Notes under the pieces: generated by a model | What the model was told of the DNA's origin: nothing | Seen by the model: the letters and a program-made list of their open reading frames with translations, nothing else | Database searches by the model: none | Shown here: piece after piece, positions 1 through 7,687 of the stretch | Numbering within the stretch: position 1 is the first letter of the stretch | Layout of the letters: each line of letters opens with the position of its first letter | Source: RGIG3002 sp964449325 | GTDB taxonomy: Bacteria > Bacillota > Clostridia > Lachnospirales > Lachnospiraceae | DNA length: 64,000 bases | Assembly: GCA_964449325.1 (NCBI GenBank) | Contig: CAYUYJ010000008.1 | Coordinates: 1-64,000 of the forward strand | Direction of reading: 5' to 3' | Translations under genes and position numbers: made by a program

Positions 1-151
1 CCGATATCCCTCTTGGAATTTTCAGGGTTGCATTACTGTTTATTTGTCAAGGTTCCTTAGTAAAATGCAATGCATATTTACTGATTTGGTAATTTTTCAG
101 AAATACCACCCGAACCAAATCTTCTATATTATTATATGATTTGATTCAAAA

Positions 152-240
152 CGGAGAAGGAGGGATTTGAACCCTCGCGCCGCTATTAACGACCTGCACC
201 CTTTCCAGGGGTGTCCCTTCAGCCTCTTGGGTACTTCTCC
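152..240 (-). tRNA. tRNA-Ser (anticodon GGA)
   Basis: On the minus strand the sequence folds as an 89-nt class II tRNA with the long variable arm typical of serine. The acceptor stem is GGAGAAG paired with CTTCTCC followed by discriminator G. The anticodon loop reads CTGGAAA, giving anticodon GGA, which reads UCC and UCU. The T-loop GGTTCAAATCC is present. The 3' CCA is not encoded. It lies 48 nt downstream of a second serine tRNA and is probably co-transcribed with it. Confidence 0.95.
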
Positions 241-288
241 AAGCTGAATATGTTGCTTATTAAATTACCGGGGAGAAAGTATCTCCAG

Positions 289-374
289 CGGAGAGGATGG
301 GATTCGAACCCATGCGCCCTTTCGGACAAACGGTTTTCAAGACCGCCTCGTTATGACCACTTCGATACCTCTCC
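289..374 (-). tRNA. tRNA-Ser (anticodon UGA)
   Basis: This is an 86-nt class II tRNA on the minus strand. GGAGAGG pairs with CCTCTCC, followed by discriminator G. The anticodon loop CTTGAAA gives anticodon UGA, reading UCA and UCG. It has the long variable arm and the GGTTCGAATCC T-arm. No CCA is encoded. A consensus-like promoter lies about 40 nt upstream, so it leads a two-tRNA serine transcript. Confidence 0.95.
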
Positions 375-416
375 ATGTCGCCGCCAACCTGTGTTTCTCA
401 CGTCAGCGCAAAATCT

Positions 417-445
417 AGTATATCTATATTGCTCCTTTTTGTCAA
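417..445 (-). promoter_or_regulatory. Promoter of the serine tRNA pair
   Basis: On the minus strand a perfect -35 TTGACA (440-445) is separated by 17 bp from -10 TATACT (417-422). The spacing and near-consensus boxes fit a strong sigma-A stable-RNA promoter. It starts transcription about 35 nt before the UGA tRNA. Confidence 0.75.
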
Positions 446-538
446 CAACTTTTTACAATTTTTTTTACAACTTTTTTTGAGGTTTGAATTAGGAGCAAAA
501 ATGTCCCCATTTTATCATATATTCCACTGCTTCAACTT

Positions 539-1249
539 TTATTCTTCCTCTAAAATAGCCTCTGCTATCCTCAAATCTTCGGGAGTAGTAATCTTAATAT
601 TCCGATAGCTGCCCTCTATTAATTTCACCGGCACATCACATAGATATTCCACTACCATGGCATCATCCGTTACCAGTATGCCTTTTCTGCCCAGACTCTC
701 TTCCTCCTGCTCCAGTTTTTCGTAGGCTTTTTTTATTAAGGCGAAATCAAAGACCTGCGGAGTCTGTACCGTCCAAACAAGATTTCTTTTAGGTGTTTCT
801 TTTGCAAAGCCTTTTTCATCCGAAATTTTAATGGTATCCTTTACCGGCATTGCTGCCACGCATGCTTTGTTCACCTGTACGCCGGCATAGGTTCTTTCCA
901 GAATACCATCATCCAAAAAGGGGCGCGCCCCGTCATGAATAAACAGATAGTCACAATCCTCCACAGCCTTGATTCCGTTTATAACAGAATGGTAACGCTC
1001 TTTTCCTCCTGTCACGATTTTGGTTACTTTACTAAATCCAAACCGTTCCACAATTTCTTTCCGGCAATATTCTTCTTCTCCTTTTCCTGTCACTAAAATC
1101 ACTTCATCCATGAAGCTTTCTTCCAGTGCTTTCAGGCAATAGAAAAGTACCGGCTTCCCCTTAAGAAGCAGGTACTGCTTCTGCACCTTGCTCTGCATCC
1201 GTTTTCCCTGTCCGGCAGCCAGTACAATTGCTGTTTTTTTCTTTGTCAT
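539..1249 (-). CDS. ispD: 2-C-methyl-D-erythritol 4-phosphate cytidylyltransferase
   Basis: IspD transfers CMP from CTP to methylerythritol phosphate, the third step of the non-mevalonate isoprenoid pathway, in the cytoplasm. The 236-residue length is normal for the family. The nucleotide-binding start VLAAGQGKRM is at residues 9-18, HDGARPF at 105-111, the VKDTIK and TPQVF motifs follow, and VTDDA lies near residue 195. It is the last gene of the housekeeping operon. Its ATG overlaps the TAA of tsaD by one base (TAATG), which implies coupled translation. Nothing is unusual in the motifs. Family membership is clear. Confidence 0.96.
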   Translation of the reverse strand: MTKKKTAIVLAAGQGKRMQSKVQKQYLLLKGKPVLFYCLKALEESFMDEVILVTGKGEEEYCRKEIVERFGFSKVTKIVTGGKERYHSVINGIKAVEDCDYLFIHDGARPFLDDGILERTYAGVQVNKACVAAMPVKDTIKISDEKGFAKETPKRNLVWTVQTPQVFDFALIKKAYEKLEQEEESLGRKGILVTDDAMVVEYLCDVPVKLIEGSYRNIKITTPEDLRIAEAILEEE

Positions 1250-2280
1250 TAGCGTTCTCCCAATTTCAAATTCGGTACTGCATTTAAATCATAACCATGT
1301 CTCGTTCCCTTGAGGTATTCATAATACCCAGCCGTTCCTATCATTGCTGCATTGTCGGTGCATAAAACAGGTGACGGATGGTAAAATGCAATGCCGTGTT
1401 TTCCACATTCTTTTTCAAAAGCTTCCCGCAAAGAAGAGTTAGAGGCAACACCTCCGGCAATGGCAAATTTATCATATCCGTATTCTTTGACCGCATGAAG
1501 CGAGTGTTCTACCAATACATCAATCACAGCCTTCTGAAAAGAAGCCGCTACATCTGCAGTATTGACACTCTCCCCCTTCATTTCACAGGAATTTAGATAA
1601 TTTAAAACCGCAGACTTCAACCCGCTGAAGCTGAAATCATACATATTTTCTTCTACCTTTGCCCGTGGAAAATGGATTGCCTCCGGATTTCCTTCCTTGG
1701 ACAGCTTATCAATTTTAGGCCCTCCCGGATAGCCAAGCCCAATCGCACGTGCCACCTTGTCAAAGGCTTCACCTGCTGCATCATCTCTTGTCCGTCCGAT
1801 AATTTCATATTCCCCATAATCCTTTACCACAACCAGATGGGAATGTCCGCCGGAAACAACCAGACAGACAAAAGGAGGCTCGAGTTCTTTATTCTCTATA
1901 AAATTAGCACTAATATGACCTTCAATATGATGCACACCTACTAAAGGTATTCCTGTAGCAAAGCTGATAGCTTTTGCAGCGGAAACACCTACCAAAAGAG
2001 CTCCTACCAACCCGGGACCATAGGTTACCGCAATAGCATCAATCTGTTCCAGCGTAGTTCCCGCTTCCTTCAAAGCCTCCTCAATTACCTGATTGATTTT
2101 TTCAATATGCTTACGAGATGCAATTTCCGGCACAACACCGCCGTACTGGGTATGTATGGCAATCTGAGAAGAAATAATATTCGACAATACTTCCCGACCA
2201 TTTTTTACTACGGCTGCTGCCGTCTCATCACAGGAGCTTTCAATTGCAAGTATCTGTATTTCTTTTTCATCCATGATCAT
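1249..2280 (-). CDS. tsaD: tRNA N6-adenosine threonylcarbamoyltransferase
   Basis: TsaD is the catalytic subunit that places threonylcarbamoyl on A37 of ANN-decoding tRNAs, working with TsaB and TsaE, both encoded upstream in the same operon. The protein starts with the ASKHA phosphate-binding segment ILAIESSCDET. It carries the metal-binding HHIEGH at about residues 117-122, SGGHSHLVV, and a second glycine-rich segment AGGVASN. The reading frame is open further upstream, but the ATG at 2280 (343 residues) directly follows the TAA of the preceding gene with one base between and gives the usual N-terminus. An alternative ATG two codons later (2274) cannot be excluded. Confidence 0.95.
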   Translation of the reverse strand: MIMDEKEIQILAIESSCDETAAAVVKNGREVLSNIISSQIAIHTQYGGVVPEIASRKHIEKINQVIEEALKEAGTTLEQIDAIAVTYGPGLVGALLVGVSAAKAISFATGIPLVGVHHIEGHISANFIENKELEPPFVCLVVSGGHSHLVVVKDYGEYEIIGRTRDDAAGEAFDKVARAIGLGYPGGPKIDKLSKEGNPEAIHFPRAKVEENMYDFSFSGLKSAVLNYLNSCEMKGESVNTADVAASFQKAVIDVLVEHSLHAVKEYGYDKFAIAGGVASNSSLREAFEKECGKHGIAFYHPSPVLCTDNAAMIGTAGYYEYLKGTRHGYDLNAVPNLKLGER

Positions 2281-2281
2281 G

Positions 2282-2857
2282 TTACTCGGCAAGATCCCAT
2301 CCGTAAATTTTCCAGTGACCTTCCGCATCCTTTCTTAATAAAATTCTTTCCTGACTGTTCGGGTTTCTGTTTTTCCCTTGGGAAACATAAAAAGTACAAT
2401 ACAACCGTGCCCATTCATAGCCATCCTCTTTAAACTCCTCCACGTCTACGCTGCTGGAGGTATAATAGCCGGTTATCTTGTATTTATCGGCTCTGAAAGT
2501 TGCAATATCATCTTTTAAATCTTTCAGATATGCTTCCTGATCTTTTGATGCTACTAATTCCTCATCATATATTTCCTGTATTTTCATTGCAAGCTGCTCA
2601 AACTCTTCATCCGTATATGTTTCACTATACAGACACTTCGTAATTTCCGCAAAATATTTCACAACCTCTTTCGGGGTCGGCGGATAATCCCTCTCAAGAT
2701 TTCTTAAAAGTACATTCTGAACAGCAGTAATCTCCACACTCTGCTCTGTCTCCGGCTTTTTTATTTCCCGGTTTGAAATGTAATAGTAATAGCCAATAAT
2801 TCCACATACCAGTATAATGAGAATCAGCATTCCCTTCGTTCCTTTGAATCTCTGCAT
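2282..2857 (-). CDS. DUF6715-like membrane-anchored protein of unknown function
   Basis: This 191-residue protein has a basic N-terminus, one membrane segment at about residues 9-27 and an extracytoplasmic soluble domain. The segment DYPPTPKEVVKYF and the C-terminal WKIYGWDL resemble a domain known in Lachnospiraceae as DUF6715; that assignment is from memory. The ATG at 2857 was chosen because GGAGGC precedes it at proper distance; the open frame reaches 2905 but would overlap rnz. It sits between rnz and tsaD in a tightly spaced operon, so it is co-expressed with tRNA-processing genes. Function is unknown. Confidence 0.75.
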   Translation of the reverse strand: MQRFKGTKGMLILIILVCGIIGYYYYISNREIKKPETEQSVEITAVQNVLLRNLERDYPPTPKEVVKYFAEITKCLYSETYTDEEFEQLAMKIQEIYDEELVASKDQEAYLKDLKDDIATFRADKYKITGYYTSSSVDVEEFKEDGYEWARLYCTFYVSQGKNRNPNSQERILLRKDAEGHWKIYGWDLAE

Positions 2858-2876
2858 AGACCCGCCTCCGTTCTCT

Positions 2877-3788
2877 TTAGTCCTCACGAAACTTAAGTTC
2901 CACACTCTTCCCGTCTTTTCCGGCTACTGCTCTTGGAAAAATTTTCCTTGTTTCAGGCATAAACTCTTCCGCATAAGTCAGAGACGGACTGAAATGTGTC
3001 AGCCACAGTTCTCCTACATCTGCTGCTTTTGCCAGCTTTGCCGCTTCATAAAAGGTCATGTGTTTATGCTCCTTTGCCTTTTCCTGTTTCTCCGGCTCAC
3101 CGTACATGCCTTCACAAATAAACAAATCTGCACCGACTGCATTCCTTGCAATACTTTCTGTAGGTCTCGTATCAGTGCAATAGGTTACCTTCAGACCTTT
3201 CCGCTCTTCTCCGAGTACCATATCAGGGGTCAGAATCCCCTGTTCGGTTTCAATCGTTTCCCCCTTTTGCAGTCTGCTCCAATACTGCTTTTCTATTCCC
3301 AATCCCATTGCTTTTTCCAATTGGAATTTTCCTTTTCGTTCCACAACAATACTATAACCATAACAAATCACATTATGATTGACTCTGAATGCTTCAATTC
3401 GGAAGCCGTCAAATTGAAACTGTTGTTCATTTTCCGTAATTTCCAGACATTTAATCTCAAAAGGAAGTTCCGGTGCAATCACACGAAGTGCGGATACTAC
3501 CCTGGTCACCCCTTTGGGGCCAATAATCAGAAGCGGCTCTGTTCGCTCCGCATTTCCCATCGTCAAAAGCATCCCCGGCAATCCGCTGACATGATCTGCA
3601 TGAAAATGGGTAAAGCAAATAATGTCTATGGGTTTTGGACTCCATCCCTTCTCCTTCATTGCGATTTGTGTACCTTCTCCGCAGTCAATCAATATGCTTT
3701 TCCCATTGTATCTTGCCATTAGTGACGTAAGCCACCGATAAGGCAGCGGCATCATGCCGCCAGTGCCAAGCAAACAAATATCTAACAT
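2877..3788 (-). CDS. rnz: Ribonuclease Z
   Basis: RNase Z is the endonuclease that trims tRNA 3' trailers, important where CCA is not encoded, as in the two tRNAs of this window. The 303 residues form a metallo-beta-lactamase fold. The zinc motif HFHADH is at 61-66, with a later CTDTRPT segment, a conserved EGMY, and a C-terminal THFSPS histidine. The length matches the short bacterial form. The ATG is preceded by GGAG. The gene follows the zinc-ribbon gene by 36 nt and precedes the DUF6715-like gene by 19 nt. Confidence 0.95.
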   Translation of the reverse strand: MLDICLLGTGGMMPLPYRWLTSLMARYNGKSILIDCGEGTQIAMKEKGWSPKPIDIICFTHFHADHVSGLPGMLLTMGNAERTEPLLIIGPKGVTRVVSALRVIAPELPFEIKCLEITENEQQFQFDGFRIEAFRVNHNVICYGYSIVVERKGKFQLEKAMGLGIEKQYWSRLQKGETIETEQGILTPDMVLGEERKGLKVTYCTDTRPTESIARNAVGADLFICEGMYGEPEKQEKAKEHKHMTFYEAAKLAKAADVGELWLTHFSPSLTYAEEFMPETRKIFPRAVAGKDGKSVELKFRED

Positions 3789-3824
3789 CTTCCGTCTCCA
3801 TTTTCCTAATTATCTGCCGTAAAA

Positions 3825-4073
3825 TTATAAAAGTTCTGTCTCTTCTTTCTGTTCTACCGGAATTTTGAACTTTCCGGTTATTTTTTTATAGCATTCTTCG
3901 CACAAATCAAAGCTTTCCGTCTGTCCGTCCTTCTTACTGAAATATCCAAACGTATGCTTAACCTGTATTGCCTCTGCTTTTAAAATTCCATTTTCTACAG
4001 ACATTTCTTTTTTACAGCAGTTACAAATAACGGATACCAGTTCCGTCTCTTTCGCATCCAAATAAATTCTCAT
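3825..4073 (-). CDS. Small zinc-ribbon-like hypothetical protein
   Basis: This is an 82-residue protein with two cysteine pairs: CNCCKK near residue 18 (CxC and CxxC spacings) and CEECYKK near residue 57. They suggest one treble-clef or zinc-ribbon site. The start at 4073 was preferred over an in-frame ATG 12 nt upstream because GGGAGC lies at normal distance. I do not recognise a named family. It is embedded between rimI and rnz in the same orientation, so it belongs to the operon. Its small size, metal site and context hint at a nucleic-acid or ribosome-related role, which is inference only. Confidence 0.7.
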   Translation of the reverse strand: MRIYLDAKETELVSVICNCCKKEMSVENGILKAEAIQVKHTFGYFSKKDGQTESFDLCEECYKKITGKFKIPVEQKEETELL

Positions 4074-4169
4074 TTCGGCTCCCATCTATTTCTGATATAA
4101 ATAAGATATTTCACTTTATTATAGCTTGGGATTTCCATAAAAAACAGTGGTAATTCCTGCTCCCTCTTC

Positions 4170-4604
4170 CTATCTCTTCCACATAATATTGGCATCTTCT
4201 CTCGGTTTTTCATAAAAGTTCTTCCTTATTCCTTCCGAAACAAACCCGAGTTTCTCATAGACGTGAATCGCAGGGCTGTTACTCGCCCGGACTTCCAGCG
4301 TGTATGCTGAAATTCCTTGCTTGTTTCCTTCTTCAAGCAAAACCTTAAGCATCGCCGTTCCGATTCCTCTTCCCCTGCTTTCTTTTTTTACTACCACATT
4401 GGTAATGTTTCCTTCATCAAGTACCTGTAAAACACCACAGGAACCTAAAATTTCTCCGTCTTCTTCCGCCACTATATAAAAAGTATTACCGCTTTTAAGC
4501 ATTTCAAAAAAAGAAGCCGGGCTCCACGGTTTGGAAAAGGTTTCCTCCTCTATCCTGCTGACCGTTTCCACGTCTTTTTCTTCCATTCTTCGAAACGTTA
4601 CCAC
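4170..4604 (-). CDS. rimI: Ribosomal protein S18-alanine N-acetyltransferase
   Basis: A GNAT-fold acetyltransferase of 144 residues, the usual RimI length. Acetyl-CoA motif A RGRGIG is at residues 77-82, preceded by NVVVKKES. The RimI-like LEVRASNSPAIHVYEKLGF follows, and the C-terminus contains the NFYEKPREDA segment. RimI acetylates the N-terminal alanine of S18. In Firmicutes it typically sits next to tsaB, as here, four bases downstream. The 97-nt gap after it is the largest in the operon. Substrate assignment rests on the family and neighbourhood; related RimI proteins can acetylate other proteins. Confidence 0.92.
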   Translation of the reverse strand: MVTFRRMEEKDVETVSRIEEETFSKPWSPASFFEMLKSGNTFYIVAEEDGEILGSCGVLQVLDEGNITNVVVKKESRGRGIGTAMLKVLLEEGNKQGISAYTLEVRASNSPAIHVYEKLGFVSEGIRKNFYEKPREDANIMWKR

Positions 4605-4607
4605 AAT

Positions 4608-5333
4608 TTATCCCTCTTTTTCCAGTTTTTCCCGCTCAGCCTGCGACATACGAAGATATTCCGGTTCATGTTCTGCAGCTGACTGCACTTTTCCCTGCCG
4701 GAAATATTCCATTCCGAGCACGCCCACACAGGCAGCCCGCTGTCTGTTCATATGTGCCGGTGCAAAAGAATAGGGCACCTGCATTTTCTCTGCAAGGAAG
4801 TCTTTAAAAACCGGAACCCCGTCCCCAAGAAAAATCACTTCTTCTCCGATTTCATTTAAAGCCTCCATGATTTCTTCAATAGAAACCGCACACTGTTTTT
4901 TTATTGTTTTCAATGTATAGTGTCCGCCTTCCCGTTCAAACTTGTAAATTCCGGTGTATACCTGATTTCTTCTGGCATCCATAATCGGACAGACTATCTT
5001 TTCCGTTCCGTAAAGATTAAATGCCAGTCCGTCCACCGTGGGAACCGGAACAATCGGCTTATTCAAAGCAAGTCCAAGACCTTTTGCCGTTGCCGAACCA
5101 ATACGCAACCCGGTAAATGACCCGGGACCTGCTGCCACTGCAATGGCATCTATGGAATGCAAATCCAGTTCTACCATTCTCTTTATCTCATCCAACATCG
5201 GCAGTAACGTCTGCGAATGTGTCTTTTTATAATTTATCGTATATTCCGCAATTAATTCGTTCCCACTGACAATGGCTACCGTAGCGACCAGTCCGGAGCT
5301 GTCAATTGCCAGTATTTTTATATCCGTGTCCAT
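4608..5333 (-). CDS. tsaB: tRNA threonylcarbamoyladenosine biosynthesis protein TsaB
   Basis: TsaB is the inactive paralogue of TsaD that forms its heterodimer partner in t6A synthesis. The 241-residue protein begins with ILAIDSSG and carries the diagnostic AGPGSFTGLRIG at residues 68-79, followed by AKGLGLAL. The metal-binding histidine pair of TsaD is absent, as expected for TsaB. It starts four bases after the TGA of tsaE. Together tsaE, tsaB and tsaD in one operon supply the transfer complex; the carbamoyl-AMP-forming TsaC/Sua5 enzyme is not in this window. Confidence 0.95.
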   Translation of the reverse strand: MDTDIKILAIDSSGLVATVAIVSGNELIAEYTINYKKTHSQTLLPMLDEIKRMVELDLHSIDAIAVAAGPGSFTGLRIGSATAKGLGLALNKPIVPVPTVDGLAFNLYGTEKIVCPIMDARRNQVYTGIYKFEREGGHYTLKTIKKQCAVSIEEIMEALNEIGEEVIFLGDGVPVFKDFLAEKMQVPYSFAPAHMNRQRAACVGVLGMEYFRQGKVQSAAEHEPEYLRMSQAEREKLEKEG

Positions 5334-5337
5334 TTTG

Positions 5338-5799
5338 TCAGCCCTTCCTTTCTACCATTGCTTTATCTGCTTTTTTCTCATCAAAAGTAATCCTACGATA
5401 GTCAAAGCCTTTCTCCGGATTTTTTTCTATAGTAATCTCGGTATAGCTTTCCGGCAGAATTTCCTCTATTAAATTTGCCCATTCGATAAAGCAGACACCA
5501 TCTCCGTAAAAGTAATCCTCGTATCCGATTTCTTCCATTTCCTCCACATCACCGATTCGATACACATCAAAATGATAAAAAGGAATTTTTCCTTCTTCGT
5601 ACACCTGCACAATCGTAAACGTAGGGCTGCTTATCGGTTCCGTAATGTCAAGCCCCTTGGCGACCCCTTGGGTAAATACGGTTTTTCCCACACCCAAATC
5701 TCCTATCAACGTAAAAACCTGCCCCGGCTTTGCCGTCTCTCCTAACTGCTTTCCTAATGCAAATGTCTCCTCAGCACTGTTTGTCTCGTATATTTTCAT
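5338..5799 (-). CDS. tsaE: tRNA threonylcarbamoyladenosine biosynthesis ATPase TsaE
   Basis: The 153-residue protein is a small P-loop ATPase with Walker A GDLGVGKT at residues 33-40. The SPTF and FYHFDVYR motifs and the FIEWAN segment define the family. TsaE binds the TsaB-TsaD dimer and drives turnover of t6A synthesis through ATP hydrolysis. It is separated by four bases from both its upstream and downstream neighbours, which indicates translational coupling. Length and all motifs are typical. Confidence 0.95.
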   Translation of the reverse strand: MKIYETNSAEETFALGKQLGETAKPGQVFTLIGDLGVGKTVFTQGVAKGLDITEPISSPTFTIVQVYEEGKIPFYHFDVYRIGDVEEMEEIGYEDYFYGDGVCFIEWANLIEEILPESYTEITIEKNPEKGFDYRRITFDEKKADKAMVERKG

Positions 5800-5803
5800 G
5801 ATG

Positions 5804-6283
5804 TCAACCTCTGATTTTTACTTTTGCGGGTGGCATATGGGTTGAAATAATTTCAATTACCTTTGCCTTGTTATCCCCTAAATCCTTCTTCGGAAAAATG
5901 GAGGCATTCACCCTGCTTGTATACACAATAATACTGCGGTTCGTGGAAATCGCTTTATACATCTGTCCCCACTCCTGCTTTTCCTCCGACTCATCCTGGG
6001 ACACCGTAATCCCTTCTTCATCCAACATATAATGAAGCGGTTTCTTAAAAGCCGGTGTCATCAATGCCTGCTGTCTGGATTTTATAAACAAAGTCCAAGG
6101 GAGATACCCCAAAATCACAATTCCCGCAATCAGGAAAATCACACTGTGCTGCATCGCAAATGCCACAATCATAAGAGCTCCCACACCGGTTCCCAACAGT
6201 CCCTGTGCGCTCGTATAAGTATGATGCAGCATATAGTCATACAAAACTCCCCCATCTATTTTCACATCAAATTCAATTTCCAT
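5804..6283 (-). CDS. YcxB-like membrane protein
   Basis: A 159-residue protein of the YcxB-like type. It has a short beta-strand N-terminus, two adjacent membrane segments at about residues 33-70, then a soluble domain with a tryptophan-containing EEKQEWGQMYK and a SRVNASIFPKKDL segment. These resemble the YcxB-like domain, whose role is unknown. The start at 6283 follows GGAG with five bases spacing; an upstream ATG at 6340 has its purine run too close to serve as a ribosome binding site. It is the first gene of the t6A operon, just downstream of its promoter. Confidence 0.75.
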   Translation of the reverse strand: MEIEFDVKIDGGVLYDYMLHHTYTSAQGLLGTGVGALMIVAFAMQHSVIFLIAGIVILGYLPWTLFIKSRQQALMTPAFKKPLHYMLDEEGITVSQDESEEKQEWGQMYKAISTNRSIIVYTSRVNASIFPKKDLGDNKAKVIEIISTHMPPAKVKIRG

Positions 6284-6373
6284 GCCAACTCCATCCACGC
6301 AGACGTTTCTTCTAAATCCTTTTATCTCGCCGCGTATCATTCCTTCCTAAATATTTCCCTCATATTTAATTCT

Positions 6374-6401
6374 ATTATACAAAAAATGAGATAAAGTGCA
6401 A
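6374..6401 (-). promoter_or_regulatory. Promoter of the tsaE-tsaB-rimI-rnz-tsaD-ispD operon
   Basis: On the minus strand TTGCAC (6396-6401) is followed after 16 bp by a perfect TATAAT (6374-6379). The predicted start of transcription is about 85 nt before the first ATG. Confidence 0.65.
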
Positions 6402-6457
6402 GTCACGCCTTTACCTCATTCCTGTAAATCTAATATATACAAACCGTCCGCCGCTCT

Positions 6458-7675
6458 TTATTCATGCCGAAGTGCCTCAATCGGACTAAGCTTCGCTGCT
6501 TTCTTCGCCGGATAAATTCCAAAGAAAATTCCCACTGCCGAAGAGAATATGGATGCACCCAGCACCGTTGAAATCTTAACCATCGGTGCAAATCCAAGCA
6601 GTCCGCAAATTCCAAATGCCCCCAGCACACCAATCGTTATCCCAATCAATCCGCCCATTAACGTAATAATTGCAGATTCTGACAAAAATTGCAGTAAAAT
6701 CGATTTGGTTCTTGCACCAAGAGATTTTCTGATACCGATTTCTCTTGTTCTTTCGGTTACCGATACAAGCATAATGTTCATAACACCAATACCACCTACC
6801 AAAAGGGAGATAGCTGCTACAAACACAACGAATATGGTAACTGTACCAAGCACCGACGTAATCTGTGTCATATAGTCATTGAAATCTTCGATGGAAATCA
6901 AGCCCTGACCTCTGACATTATGACGTGCCTCCAAAACACTGACACACTCTTTCGCCATCTGAGTAGAATATTCTGCAGAATCTCCAATGACAAGGAAGCT
7001 GTCTACCCCTTCCACATAGAATCCATAAGCACTTCCCAATACAGAAAGGGGTACTTCTATTTCTACTCTGTCATCCACATACATCATATTAAGCATAGAT
7101 GCAGCATTGTCCTGTCTGATACCAACAATGGTAAACTCCTGCGTAACACCATACAAAGTAAGCTCAATGCTCATACCGATGACATCGGTTGTACCAAACA
7201 TCTTCATAGCACTTCCTTCCGTTACCACGCAGACCTTATTAGCTGCATAGTAGTCACCGGCTGTAAAATACTTTCCCTTTACGATAGGATTACTTTCATA
7301 ATATTCCAACCCTTCTGTACCGCCTCTTGCTACACCTTCAAAATTACCCTTTTTTGCAAGTACGGTTCCGGAAAATCCATAGCTTGGTGTAATCGCCTTA
7401 ATGTGCTCCACCTTTTCCTTCAAAATATCGAAATCTTCATCAGTAAATTCGATATATTCTCCGTTTTCATTACTTTTTGAATAAATATAGATCTGACCGC
7501 CTGCCATATCGTTCAGTTCTCCGGTAATTTGACCTTTCACACCGTTACCGATGGAAATAATCATAATAACCGAAGAAATACCGATAATAATACCTAACAT
7601 GGTAAGAATGGAACGGCCTTTATTGCTTTTGATATTCATCAAAGCAATTTTTATGAATTCCCATAACTGTGACAT
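6458..7675 (-). CDS. MacB/FtsX-type ABC exporter permease
   Basis: The 405-residue permease has the classic MacB layout. One membrane helix lies at about residues 20-42 (MLGIIIGISSVI). A large extracytoplasmic MacB_PCD-like domain spans about 45-280. Three C-terminal helices form the FtsX domain, with the conserved VTERTREIGIRKSLGA. It is encoded 12 nt after an HlyD-type adaptor and with an ATPase gene upstream, so the three form a complete tripartite-like exporter. Substrates of such Gram-positive systems include antimicrobial peptides and other amphiphiles; nothing here fixes the substrate. Confidence 0.92.
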   Translation of the reverse strand: MSQLWEFIKIALMNIKSNKGRSILTMLGIIIGISSVIMIISIGNGVKGQITGELNDMAGGQIYIYSKSNENGEYIEFTDEDFDILKEKVEHIKAITPSYGFSGTVLAKKGNFEGVARGGTEGLEYYESNPIVKGKYFTAGDYYAANKVCVVTEGSAMKMFGTTDVIGMSIELTLYGVTQEFTIVGIRQDNAASMLNMMYVDDRVEIEVPLSVLGSAYGFYVEGVDSFLVIGDSAEYSTQMAKECVSVLEARHNVRGQGLISIEDFNDYMTQITSVLGTVTIFVVFVAAISLLVGGIGVMNIMLVSVTERTREIGIRKSLGARTKSILLQFLSESAIITLMGGLIGITIGVLGAFGICGLLGFAPMVKISTVLGASIFSSAVGIFFGIYPAKKAAKLSPIEALRHE

Positions 7676-7687
7676 TGCCGCTCTCCT

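Noticed and set aside
2817..3722. A 301-codon open frame on the plus strand.
   Set aside because: It lies antisense to rnz, has no recognisable domain and a low-complexity composition rich in Phe, Cys and His, as expected for a shadow frame.
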